Made by a program: the position numbers and the translations under genes. Positions 7,348 to 16,288 of a stretch of DNA of 64,000 nucleotides are shown in pieces. Under the pieces are notes generated by a model that saw only the letters and a program-made list of their open reading frames with translations, had not been told where the DNA came from and made no database searches. Source of the stretch: Clostridia bacterium. Its GTDB lineage: Bacteria; Bacillota; Clostridia; Oscillospirales; CAG-272. Every line of letters begins with the position of its first letter. Position 1 is the stretch's first letter. The stretch lies in the NCBI GenBank assembly GCA_017942005.1, contig JAGAVJ010000021.1, positions 62,001 to 126,000 on the forward strand, given 5' to 3'.

Positions 7348-10300
7348 ATGGCAAGAAAGAAACTTTCCATGGACGGCAACCAGGCTGCCGCACACGTAAG
7401 CTACGCGTTTACTGAAGTTGCAGGCATTTACCCGATCACACCGTCCTCCCCGATGGCTGACTACGTAGACCAGTGGTCCGCACAGGGGCTGAAGAACATC
7501 TTCGGCACCCAGGTTAAGGTCATTGAAATGCAGTCTGAAGCAGGCGCAGCAGGTACTGTTCACGGCTCTCTCGCAGCAGGCGCTCTCACCACAACGTATA
7601 CTGCATCCCAGGGTCTTCTTCTGATGATCCCTAATATGTACAAAATTGCAGGCGAATTGCTCCCCTGCGTGTTCCATGTTTCCGCACGCTGCGTTGCGTC
7701 CCACGCACTGAACATTTTCGGTGATCATTCCGACGTCTATGCATGCCGCCAGACCGGTTTTGCAATGCTCGCTGAAACCAACCCGCAGGAGGTTATGGAT
7801 CTCGGTGCGGTTGCGCATCTTTCCGCAATCAAGGGCCGTGTTCCGTTTATCAACTTCTTCGACGGCTTCAGAACCTCTCACGAGATTCAGAAAATCGAGG
7901 TTTGGGATTACGACGATCTGAAGGAAATGACCGATATGGATGCAGTCGCTGCATTCCGTGCACATGCCCTGAATCCTGAGCATCCCGCACTCCGCGGTTC
8001 CGCTGAAAACGGTGATATCTTCTTCCAGCACAGAGAAGCCTGCAACAAGTATTATCAGGCGCTTCCGGCTGTTGTAGAAGAATACATGGACAAGGTCAAT
8101 GCAAAGCTCGGCACCGATTACAAGCTGTTCAACTACTACGGCGCACCGGATGCAGACCGTGTCATCGTTGCAATGGGTTCTGTCTGTGACGTCTGCGAAG
8201 AAGTCATCGATTACCTGAATGCAAAGGGCGAAAAGGTCGGTCTTGTCAAGGTTCGTCTGTACAGACCGTTTGTCGCTGAAAAGCTCATTGAAGCAATTCC
8301 TGCAACCGCAAAGAAGATTGCTGTCCTCGACAGAACCAAGGAACCCGGTTCCCTGGGTGAACCGCTGTACCTTGATGTTGTTACCGCACTTGCACAGGGC
8401 AATGTAAAGGCAACGGTTGTCGGCGGTCGTTACGGTCTTGGTTCCAAGGATACCACACCGGCTTCTATCTTCGCAGTTTATGAAAACCTTTCCAAGGATG
8501 AACCGAAGAACAGCTTCACCATCAGCATCGTGGACGACGTGACCGGTCTCTCCCTTGAGGAAAAGCCTGCACCTGATACCGCAGCAGAAGGCACCATCGC
8601 CTGCAAGTTCTGGGGTCTGGGCGGCGACGGTACCGTCGGTGCAAACAAGAACTCCATCAAAATTATTGGTGACCACACCGATAAGTATATTCAGGCATAC
8701 TTCCAGTATGACTCCAAGAAGACCGGCGGTATCACCATTTCCCACCTCCGTTTCGGTGATAAGCCCATCAAGAGCCCGTACTACATCAACAAGGCAAACT
8801 TTGTTGCATGCCATAACCAGGCATATCTGACCAAGTACGATATGGTGTCCGATATCAAGCCGGGCGGCACCTTCCTGCTCGACTGCCAGTGGACTGCGGA
8901 TGAGCTTGACGCACATCTGCCCGCTTCCGTCAAGAGCTACATCGCAAACAACGACGTCAATTTCTACACCATCAATGCAACCTCCATTGCAATGAACCAG
9001 ATCGGCAATGCTAAGGTTAAGAATACCGTTCTTCAGTCTGCGTTCTTCGCTCTGGCAAACATCCTGCCCAAGGACGAAGCAATCGAATACATGAAGAAGA
9101 TGGCTTACAAGTCCTACATCAAGAAGGGTCAGGCAATGGTTGACTTGAACTATGCCGCAATTGATGCAGGCGCTGACGCATTTGTCAAGATTGACGTTCC
9201 TGCTTCCTGGAAGGATGCCGGCAAGGATGCACCCAAGGCAGAGGTTACCGCTGCACGTGCGGATCTCGCTGACTTTGTCAACAAGATCGTTGAGCCGACC
9301 AATGCAATGGCAGGCGACAGCCTCCCCGTTTCTGTATTCGAGAAGTATGCAGACGGTCAGTTCCCGCAGGGTTCCGCAGCATTTGAAAAGCGCGGTGTCG
9401 CTGTCATGGTTCCTACCTGGATTCCGGAAAACTGTATCCAGTGCAACAACTGTGCGTTTGTATGTCCGCATGCTACCATCCGTCCGTTTGCTATGACCGA
9501 AGAAGAAGCAGCAAACGCACCGGCTGTCACAAAGTTCGCTGCAAAGCCGGTTGTAAAGACCAACTACAAGTTCACCATGGCAATCAGCCCGCTTGACTGT
9601 ATGGGTTGTACGCTTTGCGTCAAGGCATGCCCTGTGACCGCAAAAGCACTGAAGGACGCTACCGCCGCTGCAAATGAGCAGTATCCGGACGATCCCAAGA
9701 AGGCGGCAAAGGAAGCAGCAAAGGCAGCTGTTGCAAAGTCCGCAATCACAATGGTTCCGCAGGCAAAGGAAGCTGCACAGCAGGAAGCATTCGACTGGGC
9801 TGTTGCAAACGTTTCCGAAAAGAAGGAACTTATCAATGCAACGGTCAAGGGCAGCCAGTTCAAGCAGCCGCTGCTTGAGTTCTCCGGCTCCTGCGCAGGC
9901 TGTGCAGAAACCTCCTATGCACGTCTCGTCACACAGCTGTTTGGTGAGAGAATGTATATCTCCAATGCAACTGGTTGTTCTTCTATCTGGGGTGGCTCTG
10001 CTCCGACAACACCGTATACGGTGAATAAGGAATCCGGTCACGGTCCGGCATGGGCAAACTCCTTGTTTGAGGATAACGCAGAGCACGGTCTCGGTATGTA
10101 CCTCGGTCAGAAGACCATCCGTGAGAACCTCAAGTCCAAGGTTGAAGCGCTGATTGCTGTCGAGTATGCAACCGATGCAATCAAGGAAGCAGGCAAGAAG
10201 TGGCTTGAAACTTACGACGACGGCAAGACCAACGGCGCAGCGACAGAAGCACTTGTTGCAGCGCTTGAGGATGGCATCGAAGAGAACTGCACATGTGATG

Positions 10301-11007
10301 CATGCACACTTGCAAAGGAAATTCTCGCTTCCAAGACATATCTGTCCAAGAAGGCAGTCTGGATCTTCGGCGGTGACGGCTGGGCATATGATATCGGCTT
10401 CGGCGGTCTCGACCATGTCATTGCATCCGGTGAAGATGTCAACATTATGGTCTTCGATACCGAAGTTTACTCCAATACCGGCGGTCAGGCTTCCAAGGCT
10501 TCCAACATCGGTCAGGTTGCACAGTTTGCAGCAGCAGGTAAGGCAATCGGCAAGAAGAATCTCGCTGAAATCGCAATGTCCTACGGTTATGTCTATGTCG
10601 CACAGATCGCTATGGGCGCAGATATGAACCAGACCCTGAAGGCAATGACAGAAGCAGAAGCTTACCACGGTCCTTCCATCATCATCGGCTACGCTCCGTG
10701 TGAAATGCACGGTGTCAAGGGCGGTATGCAGAACTGCCAGGCTGAAATGAAGAAGGCTGTCGACGCAGGTTACTGGCAGATGTTCCGCTACAACCCGGCA
10801 CTCAAGGCAGAAGGCAAGAACCCCTTCACGCTCGATTCCAAGGAACCGACCGGCAGCTATGTAGACTTCATCAAGTCCGAGACCCGTTATGCACGTCTTG
10901 CACAGTCCTTCCCGGAGAGAGCAGAAAAGCTGTTCGCAAAGGCAGAAGCAAATGCAAAGGCAAAGTACGAGAGACTGACCAAGTTCGTCAAGCTGTACGA
11001 AGACTAA
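7348..11007 (+). CDS. nifJ: Pyruvate:ferredoxin (flavodoxin) oxidoreductase, single-chain
   Basis: A 1219-residue homodimer-type PFOR that converts pyruvate and CoA to acetyl-CoA, CO2 and reduced ferredoxin, the central step of clostridial fermentation. Domains in order: the N-terminal pyrimidine-binding domain (GIYPITPSSPMADYVDQW), the CoA-binding and linker domains, an inserted two-cluster ferredoxin domain (CIQCNNCAFVCP and CMGCTLCVKACP), then the C-terminal thiamine-diphosphate domain (FSGSCAGCAETSY, with proximal-cluster cysteines, and GDGWAYDIGFGGLDH). Codon use is strongly biased (GCA, AAG, TCC), typical of a highly expressed gene. AGGAGG precedes the ATG. The bias also keeps the opposite strand open as a long spurious frame. 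It has its own promoter and two terminator hairpins. Confidence 0.97.
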   Translation: MARKKLSMDGNQAAAHVSYAFTEVAGIYPITPSSPMADYVDQWSAQGLKNIFGTQVKVIEMQSEAGAAGTVHGSLAAGALTTTYTASQGLLLMIPNMYKIAGELLPCVFHVSARCVASHALNIFGDHSDVYACRQTGFAMLAETNPQEVMDLGAVAHLSAIKGRVPFINFFDGFRTSHEIQKIEVWDYDDLKEMTDMDAVAAFRAHALNPEHPALRGSAENGDIFFQHREACNKYYQALPAVVEEYMDKVNAKLGTDYKLFNYYGAPDADRVIVAMGSVCDVCEEVIDYLNAKGEKVGLVKVRLYRPFVAEKLIEAIPATAKKIAVLDRTKEPGSLGEPLYLDVVTALAQGNVKATVVGGRYGLGSKDTTPASIFAVYENLSKDEPKNSFTISIVDDVTGLSLEEKPAPDTAAEGTIACKFWGLGGDGTVGANKNSIKIIGDHTDKYIQAYFQYDSKKTGGITISHLRFGDKPIKSPYYINKANFVACHNQAYLTKYDMVSDIKPGGTFLLDCQWTADELDAHLPASVKSYIANNDVNFYTINATSIAMNQIGNAKVKNTVLQSAFFALANILPKDEAIEYMKKMAYKSYIKKGQAMVDLNYAAIDAGADAFVKIDVPASWKDAGKDAPKAEVTAARADLADFVNKIVEPTNAMAGDSLPVSVFEKYADGQFPQGSAAFEKRGVAVMVPTWIPENCIQCNNCAFVCPHATIRPFAMTEEEAANAPAVTKFAAKPVVKTNYKFTMAISPLDCMGCTLCVKACPVTAKALKDATAAANEQYPDDPKKAAKEAAKAAVAKSAITMVPQAKEAAQQEAFDWAVANVSEKKELINATVKGSQFKQPLLEFSGSCAGCAETSYARLVTQLFGERMYISNATGCSSIWGGSAPTTPYTVNKESGHGPAWANSLFEDNAEHGLGMYLGQKTIRENLKSKVEALIAVEYATDAIKEAGKKWLETYDDGKTNGAATEALVAALEDGIEENCTCDACTLAKEILASKTYLSKKAVWIFGGDGWAYDIGFGGLDHVIASGEDVNIMVFDTEVYSNTGGQASKASNIGQVAQFAAAGKAIGKKNLAEIAMSYGYVYVAQIAMGADMNQTLKAMTEAEAYHGPSIIIGYAPCEMHGVKGGMQNCQAEMKKAVDAGYWQMFRYNPALKAEGKNPFTLDSKEPTGSYVDFIKSETRYARLAQSFPERAEKLFAKAEANAKAKYERLTKFVKLYED

Positions 11008-11110
11008 TTGCGTTTGCGGTATCGTGATGTGACAATCCTTTGTAATAGGGATCACATAAATACGCTCGCAATTAAAAATAAACCTTTCTTTGGCGTTTGT
11101 CAAAGAGAAA

Positions 11111-11145
11111 TGGGTTGCTGTACCAAGGTGCAGCAGCCCATTTTT
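11111..11145 (+). terminator. Intrinsic terminator 1 after PFOR
   Basis: TGGGTTGCTGTACC and GGTGCAGCAGCCCA form a stem directly followed by five T. It lies about 100 bases after the stop. Confidence 0.8.
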
Positions 11146-11168
11146 CCCATTTTTTGTGTAAATGAAAA

Positions 11169-11200
11169 CAGGGCTGTCACATGCGGCAGCCCTGTTTTTA
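11169..11200 (+). terminator. Hairpin terminator 2 after PFOR
   Basis: ACAGGGCTGTCAC and GCGGCAGCCCTGT pair around a short loop, followed by TTTTTA. It may back up the first terminator. On the minus strand it would stop transcripts coming from leuS. Confidence 0.7.
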
Positions 11201-11280
11201 TAATCGCTATTTAACACTATATGCAGTATAAACCAATAAAAATCTCGTACCAATTGCTGGAATTATATAAAATTGTTCAT

Positions 11281-11340
11281 AAAAAGTTTTTGCGGTGGAG
11301 TTTGAGGAGGTGCTTTTTTTAAAAAGTACCTCCTCATCGT
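11281..11340 (+). repeat. Dispersed hairpin repeat, near-identical to the copy at 47.9 kb
   Basis: It contains AAAAGTTTTTGCGGTGGAG, then the stem GAGGAGGTGCTTTTT/AAAAAGTACCTCCTC and the end ATCG. The copy at 47871-47938 is the reverse complement with only a few differences over about 58 bases. It sits at the 3' end of leuS and, with the two terminators, fills the 11008-11347 gap. Confidence 0.75.
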
Positions 11341-11347
11341 ATCCCCA

Positions 11348-13750
11348 TTATTTTACAACAACGTTGATGATTTTTCCGGGAACAAAAATTTCTTTTACAA
11401 CGGTTTTGCCATCTATAAACTGCTTGATTTTGGCATCCGCCTTTGCAGCAGCAAGTGCGGTTTCTTTGTCAATATCCTTTGGCAGATCAAGCGTGTTGCG
11501 CAGTTTTCCGTTGACTTGAACGGCATACGTTACGGTAGCGTCTACGGTTTTTTCCTCATCCCATTCTGGCCATGCGGCGAGAGAAGCAAAGCCTTCATTG
11601 CCGAGTGTCTCCCAGATTTCTTCGCAGATATGCGGTGCAAATGGGCAGAGAATTCGGACGAATATACCAAGCTCATCGCGTGTCAGAGAACCGACGTCAT
11701 AAATTTCGTTGATCAGGGACATCATGGCAGCAATCGCTGTGTTGAACTTCATGTCCTCAATATCCATTGAAACCTTCTTCACCGTTTTGTGGAATGCGGA
11801 TTCCAGCTTGGGTGTAACCCCTTCACCGGAAATCATATCCGTCAGCGCTGCGACACGGTCGAGGAACCGCTTACAGCCGCGGACGCTGGACTCACTCCAC
11901 GGTGCGGCGGAGCCATATTCTCCCATAAACAGTGTATAGACGCGGAGAACGTCTGCGCCGTATTCGTCGACGACATCGTTGGGATCGACGACATTGCCTT
12001 TGGATTTGGACATTTTTTCGCCGTCCGGACCGAGAATCAGACCTTGTGCGGTGCGTTTTGCATACGGTTCTTCACACGGAACTTCGCCGATATCATAAAG
12101 GAACCGATGCCAGAAACGGGAATAGATCATATGGCGCGTGACATGTTCCATACCGCCGTTGTACCAGTCGACCGGCATCCAATACTGGAGCGCTTCCTTG
12201 GATGCAAATTCTTTGTCGTTGTGCGGGTCACAATAGCGTAAAAAGTACCAGGAGGAACCTGCCCACTGTGGCATCGTATCGGTTTCACGCTTTGCAGCGC
12301 CGCCGCATTTCGGACAAGTGCAGTTGACAAAGCTGTCAATCTTCGCAAGCGGGGATTCACCGCCTTCACCTGGCTCAAACTGTTCCATATCCGGCAGACG
12401 CAGCGGCAGCTCCTCATATGGAACACCAACCATGCCGCACGTGGGGCAGTGGATGATCGGAATCGGCTCACCCCAGTATCTCTGACGGTTGAATGCCCAA
12501 TCCTTCATCTTGTACTGCACACCTTTTTCGCCGACACCCTGCGCACTTAAAAATTCAAGCATCTTTGCAATGGCTTCTTTTTTGGTCTTGATGCCGTTTA
12601 AAAAGCCGGAGTTGATCATTTCACCGTCACCGGTATAGGCTTCCTTGGAGATATCGCCGCCTTGAATGACTTCAATAATATCAATGCCGAACTTCTTTGC
12701 AAAGTCGTAGTCACGCTCGTCATGCGCAGGTACTGCCATAATTGCACCGGTACCGTAACCCATCATGACATAGTCGGAAATAAAGATTGGAATTTCTTTG
12801 CCGTTGACCGGATTGACGGCACAAAGACCTTCAATTTTCACGCCGGTTTTGTCTTTGACAAGCTGTGTGCGCTCAAATTCTGTTTTCTTTGCGCATTCCG
12901 CCTTATAGTTGTTCAGTGCATCCAGGTTGGAAATGCGGTCTGCGTATTTTTCAATGATCGGATGCTCCGGTGCTATGACCATAAAGGTGGCGCCGAACAT
13001 GGTATCACAGCGTGTCGTATAAATACGGAGCGTATCGTCCGTATCCTTGATTTTAAAGTTGACAAAAGCGCCTTCCGAGCGGCCGATCCAGTTTTCCTGC
13101 TGTAACTTGACATTGGGGAGATAGTCGACCTCCTCAAGACCGTTTAACAGCTTATCTGCATATTCTGTGATGCGCAGATACCAGACATCCTTGGATTTCT
13201 GAACAATATCGGAGTGGCAGATATCACACTTGCCGCCTTGGGAATCCTCATTGGAAAGGACAACTTTACAGGAGGGGCAGTAGTTGACAAGTGTGGTTGC
13301 ACGGAACACCAGTCCTGCATCAAACATCTTGCGGAAAATCCACTGTGTCCATTTGTAATAGCCTTCTTCTGTGGTGTCGATGACACGTGTCCAGTCAAAG
13401 GAGAATCCGACACGTTTCAATTGCTGTGTGAATTTTGCAATGTTGCGGTCTGTGACAATTCGCGGGTGGGTATTGGTTTTGATGGCATAGTTTTCTGTCG
13501 GCAGACCGTATGCGTCAAAGCCGATGGGGAACAGGACGTTGTAGCCCTGCATCCGACGTTTGCGGGAAACAATTTCAAGTCCGGAATATGCCTTGATGTG
13601 ACCGACGTGCATGCCGGCGCCGCTGGGATACGGAAACTCGACAAGACCGTAAAACTTTTTCTTTGTGTGATCATCGGAGGCGTGAAAAATTCCGGCTTCC
13701 TCCCATTTATCCTGCCATTTTTTTTCAATGGATGAAAAATCGTACTTCAT
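11348..13750 (-). CDS. leuS: Leucyl-tRNA synthetase
   Basis: An 800-residue class I aminoacyl-tRNA synthetase that charges tRNA-Leu. The HIGH-type motif is HVGH in FPYPSGAGMHVGHIKAY, and KMSKS is intact in GEKMSKSKGNVV. The CP1 editing domain is present (IYTTRCDTMFGATF, and YGTGAIMAVPAHDERDYDFA with the conserved Asp). Two Cys pairs (CPSC/CDIC and CPKC) are the zinc sites. The length is normal. It follows rsfS after 251 bases that hold two hairpin repeats. The T-box leader upstream of rsfS carries a leucine specifier, so both genes are probably under leucine-tRNA control. Confidence 0.97.
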   Translation of the reverse strand: MKYDFSSIEKKWQDKWEEAGIFHASDDHTKKKFYGLVEFPYPSGAGMHVGHIKAYSGLEIVSRKRRMQGYNVLFPIGFDAYGLPTENYAIKTNTHPRIVTDRNIAKFTQQLKRVGFSFDWTRVIDTTEEGYYKWTQWIFRKMFDAGLVFRATTLVNYCPSCKVVLSNEDSQGGKCDICHSDIVQKSKDVWYLRITEYADKLLNGLEEVDYLPNVKLQQENWIGRSEGAFVNFKIKDTDDTLRIYTTRCDTMFGATFMVIAPEHPIIEKYADRISNLDALNNYKAECAKKTEFERTQLVKDKTGVKIEGLCAVNPVNGKEIPIFISDYVMMGYGTGAIMAVPAHDERDYDFAKKFGIDIIEVIQGGDISKEAYTGDGEMINSGFLNGIKTKKEAIAKMLEFLSAQGVGEKGVQYKMKDWAFNRQRYWGEPIPIIHCPTCGMVGVPYEELPLRLPDMEQFEPGEGGESPLAKIDSFVNCTCPKCGGAAKRETDTMPQWAGSSWYFLRYCDPHNDKEFASKEALQYWMPVDWYNGGMEHVTRHMIYSRFWHRFLYDIGEVPCEEPYAKRTAQGLILGPDGEKMSKSKGNVVDPNDVVDEYGADVLRVYTLFMGEYGSAAPWSESSVRGCKRFLDRVAALTDMISGEGVTPKLESAFHKTVKKVSMDIEDMKFNTAIAAMMSLINEIYDVGSLTRDELGIFVRILCPFAPHICEEIWETLGNEGFASLAAWPEWDEEKTVDATVTYAVQVNGKLRNTLDLPKDIDKETALAAAKADAKIKQFIDGKTVVKEIFVPGKIINVVVK

Positions 13751-13820
13751 ATGTGCAGCAATTCTTTTGCAGCCTGTGCAAAAGTATCCTTTCGTTGTGA
13801 TCTGTTTATTTTAGTGTGCG

Positions 13821-13892
13821 TTCGATGAGAACGCGCTCTTGGGGCGTTTTTGAAAAAACGCCCCGCCGCTAAGGCATCCCTCAAAAACTTTT
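13821..13892 (-). repeat. Dispersed hairpin repeat, 'AAAAGTTTTTG' family
   Basis: On the minus strand it reads AAAAGTTTTTGAGGGATGCC, TTAGCGGCGG, then the stem GGGGCGTTTTTT/AAAAACGCCCC and finally CTCATCGAA. The head and CGGCGG block match the copy at 3861. The far end TTCGATGAG (plus strand) matches the copy at 47871. Confidence 0.65.
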
Positions 13893-13912
13893 GTATTTTT
13901 ATTTTATTATAT

Positions 13913-13985
13913 ATTGTGAAAAGTTTTTTGAAAAGGGGTAAGATGGATGTGAAAAATCTTTTTGGGAGAAAAGTTTTCCCTATAT
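13913..13985 (+). repeat. Dispersed hairpin repeat, GAAAAGTTTTTTGA form
   Basis: It starts GTGAAAAGTTTTTTGAAAAG and ends with the stem GGGAGAAAAGTTTTCCC. The order of blocks matches the reverse complement of 7033-7107. It lies between rsfS and leuS, so the rsfS-leuS transcript would carry two hairpins. Confidence 0.5.
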
Positions 13986-14001
13986 AACCATTAAACGCAC
14001 A

Positions 14002-14412
14002 TTATTTTAAAAGAGATGAGATATCAATGTCCTTTGCATCGGACCAAAGCTTTTCAAGGTTATAAAAATCGCGTGTATCGCGCTGGAAAATGTGTACCAG
14101 CACGGAACCGTAGTCAAGAATAATCCACGAGCCTTCCGTGTAGCCCTCCATGCGCAGATAAGGAACGTTGGCAAGTCCCATTTTATATTCAAGCTCGCCG
14201 GCAAGCCCCTTGACCTGTGTATTGGACGTACCGGTACATAGGACAAAATAATCGGCGACAATGGTTTGATCGGCAACTTCCAGTACTTTAATTTCCTGTG
14301 CTTTGTGCGCATCCAGCAGCGATACGATGGTGTCAGCCCAGACTTTGGGTTCTGCTGCGGATAAATCCGGCATTTTTACCTCGCCGTTTTCTTCTTCTGT
14401 GATGTTGTTCAT
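14002..14412 (-). CDS. rsfS: Ribosome silencing factor RsfS
   Basis: A 136-residue member of the RsfS/Iojap family, which binds ribosomal protein L14 and keeps 30S and 50S subunits apart under starvation. The signature is visible: DAHKAQEIKVLEVADQTIVADYFVLCTGTSNTQVKGLAGEL, seen as shorter blocks (ADYFVLCTGTSNTQVKGLA), and GSWIILDYGSVLVHIFQ. The N-terminal ~14 residues (MNNITEEENGEV) are an acidic extension. The start at 14412 is supported by GAGGAA seven bases upstream. MPDL at residue 14 has no such site. It is the first gene after the Leu T-box, which links ribosome silencing to leucine-tRNA charging. Confidence 0.93.
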   Translation of the reverse strand: MNNITEEENGEVKMPDLSAAEPKVWADTIVSLLDAHKAQEIKVLEVADQTIVADYFVLCTGTSNTQVKGLAGELEYKMGLANVPYLRMEGYTEGSWIILDYGSVLVHIFQRDTRDFYNLEKLWSDAKDIDISSLLK

Positions 14413-14431
14413 TTGGTATTCCTCGTAGCTT

Positions 14432-14484
14432 CGCCTTTTTTTACGATAGGGGAGAATAGGTTCCCTGTTTTAAAAAGGCGAAGA
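14432..14484 (-). other. Inverted repeat between T-box and rsfS
   Basis: CTTCGCCTTTTT and AAAAAGGCGAAG form a 12-bp inverted repeat around about 28 bases, between the T-box terminator and the rsfS Shine-Dalgarno. It may be a second hairpin that folds when the T-box is read through. Confidence 0.4.
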
Positions 14485-14514
14485 TATCCTTTCAATTAAA
14501 TTCCGGATACTGCA

Positions 14515-14888
14515 TTGGAAAAAAACAAAAGCGCTTTTCATCCGTTTGTTACCCGGTTTCCCTATAACAAAGAGACGAAAGCGCTGTGATCTTCCGCGGT
14601 ACCACTCTTTTTCATTCTGCCGCAGCCGTTTTCCGTTCCTATCTGCGGACAAAAATGCACTTTTGGTGTATTACCACCGTGACTTTATGACGGAAGTCAT
14701 CCGACCGCGGCTGCTGTTTCTGCATGCAATATCAATTGCACTGCAATTCATTGCATTACAATAAACCATGACTGCGGCTGCTCTGCGGCGAGTTCGACTG
14801 GATTTTCCTGGTGTCTTGCACCGACCGACACCTCTCTGTATGGAGAATGGCAATTTACTGCTCCGCTTCATTGCATTTGGTTATATAT
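14515..14888 (-). ncRNA. T-box riboswitch, probable leucine specifier
   Basis: The minus-strand leader has the parts of a T-box. Stem I begins GCGGAGCAGTAAATTG (AGTA motif near 14855) and has an AGAGAGG element. The specifier region reads GTCGAACTCGCCGC, where CTC (14792-14790) after GAA is the likely leucine codon. The conserved T-box sequence AGAGTGGTACCGCGG is at about 14608-14594. It is followed by the terminator AGCGCTTTCGTCTC/GATGAAAAGCGCT with a T-run (about 14586-14515). Uncharged tRNA-Leu would pair with the antiterminator and allow rsfS and leuS to be read. The specifier assignment is by eye, supported by leuS lying downstream. Confidence 0.88.
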
Positions 14889-14893
14889 ATTTA

Positions 14894-14922
14894 ATTATAT
14901 CATGTCGTCGGATATTTGTCAA
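14894..14922 (-). promoter_or_regulatory. Consensus sigma-A promoter for the T-box/rsfS/leuS unit
   Basis: On the minus strand a perfect TTGACA (14922-14917), a 17-base spacer and a perfect TATAAT (14899-14894). Transcription would start within a few bases of the T-box stem I. Confidence 0.92.
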
Positions 14923-14989
14923 GCGTTTCAATAAATTTTACAAATCATTAAAAAGTTTCTTTCGGCAAATATCTCCAAAACGAATCCTT

Positions 14990-16288
14990 TTATGAAAGCA
15001 GAGCGACCGAAACCCCGTTTTCCTCAATATTGCTGGTCGTTTTGCCAACAGCCTGCGAATAGGTCTGATAATACGATAAAAGCGTCTGCTTTTGTGTATC
15101 GGTCAAACGGTACTGCCGGTCAAAAAGCTTGCCGTCAATTGCGGTTTCATATACATTGAGATACGCATTGACAAGCTCCCACGTTCCCTGTCTCGAAAGA
15201 ATATAATACCATGTCCCCCGATTGCCGTATTCTCTGCAGTCTGTCCCCGGCAGTGTCAAAAGTGTGACATTGCTCATGTCAAGAGACAGTGCGGACTTTG
15301 CAAAAAACAGCATATCAGAAAAGGAAAGGGAAGTGCTGACATGATCTATGGCGATTTTCATCAGATTTGGCAGGTCCAATACCGAGAGGGACTGCTTGCA
15401 TTGTGACAGAAGGGATGTTAAGAACAGCTTCTGCATCTCGACGCGCCCGAGGTCTCCGCGGATATATCCGGAACGGAACCGTACAAACTGTTCCGATGCA
15501 GCACCGTCCAGCGTCTGAATTCCCGGTTTTAAATGGATAGACAAGTTTTGTGCGGGATCATCATAATCCATCTGGCACGGAACATCCACACTGACGCCGC
15601 CGATGGCATCCACCAGTGTGCGGAATGCGGACAGGGAAATGAGCATCCAATGATCGATACGCACACACAGTGTTTCTTCTATGGTGTCGCACAGTGCACG
15701 CATACCGTCCGCGGATGCATTGACAGCGCCGTTTCGCTTTGCTGTCCCCGTATATTTTGCCCATAACGCATTGATTTTATAACCGTCCAGATAGGTGTCA
15801 CGCGGAATCTGCACTGCGGCTGCGGTTTTTTTCTGTGTGTCAAAGGAAACAAGCAGCATCACATCGGTGTTGGCGGCAGCATCGTCTTTTCCTGCGACCA
15901 AAATGTTATATACACCGCTGCGCCGTCGGTACATATCCTCTGTGACACTCGTCTGGACGGTTTCTGCGGTTTGATCCTTTGCAGGATGGGACGCGGCGGC
16001 AGAAGTGGAAGCGTCGTTGATGCCCATACCGTCCGATGCTGTGGCCCTGTCATTTTGCGGGATTTTTCCAGCGATTTCCGACTGTTTATCAGAGGATGGC
16101 GATTGATTGCTGTCGGCACTGTCCAAAACCGGATTTCTGTCAGACGCCAAAAACGGCGGAATTTCTGTACGCGGCAGGTAGGGAATATACCAGATATTCC
16201 ACAAATAGGTGACAACCAGACAGAGAATTGCCGTTACAGACAAAAATCCAAGCGGGAAGCGCCGTTTCTCTTTTTGTTTTTTCTTCAT
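14990..16288 (-). CDS. LytR-CpsA-Psr (LCP) family protein, shorter paralogue
   Basis: A 432-residue membrane-anchored LCP protein. The basic N-terminus KKKQKEKRRF and one helix (about residues 14-30) place the rest outside the cell. After a ~95-residue Ser/Asp-rich linker comes the LCP domain: YNILVAGKDDAAANTDVMLL, QIPRDTYLDGYKINALWAKY (catalytic Arg and Asp region) and EQFVRFRSGYIRGDLGR. LCP enzymes transfer teichoic acids or other undecaprenyl-linked polymers onto peptidoglycan. The start ATG overlaps the stop of the upstream LCP gene by four bases, so the two are translationally coupled. The pair probably arose by duplication. Confidence 0.9.
   Translation of the reverse strand: MKKKQKEKRRFPLGFLSVTAILCLVVTYLWNIWYIPYLPRTEIPPFLASDRNPVLDSADSNQSPSSDKQSEIAGKIPQNDRATASDGMGINDASTSAAASHPAKDQTAETVQTSVTEDMYRRRSGVYNILVAGKDDAAANTDVMLLVSFDTQKKTAAAVQIPRDTYLDGYKINALWAKYTGTAKRNGAVNASADGMRALCDTIEETLCVRIDHWMLISLSAFRTLVDAIGGVSVDVPCQMDYDDPAQNLSIHLKPGIQTLDGAASEQFVRFRSGYIRGDLGRVEMQKLFLTSLLSQCKQSLSVLDLPNLMKIAIDHVSTSLSFSDMLFFAKSALSLDMSNVTLLTLPGTDCREYGNRGTWYYILSRQGTWELVNAYLNVYETAIDGKLFDRQYRLTDTQKQTLLSYYQTYSQAVGKTTSNIEENGVSVALLS

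Noticed and set aside
7306..11253. Open frame of 1315 codons on the minus strand opposite the PFOR gene
   Set aside because: It is produced by the strong codon bias of PFOR, which avoids the codons that would give stops on the other strand. The product is Cys/Leu-rich without any family resemblance, and it has no fitting ribosome site or promoter.
13821..13892. Reading the repeat hairpins as ordinary intrinsic terminators
   Set aside because: Most lack a T-run directly after the stem on either strand; the T stretch lies inside the stem near the loop.
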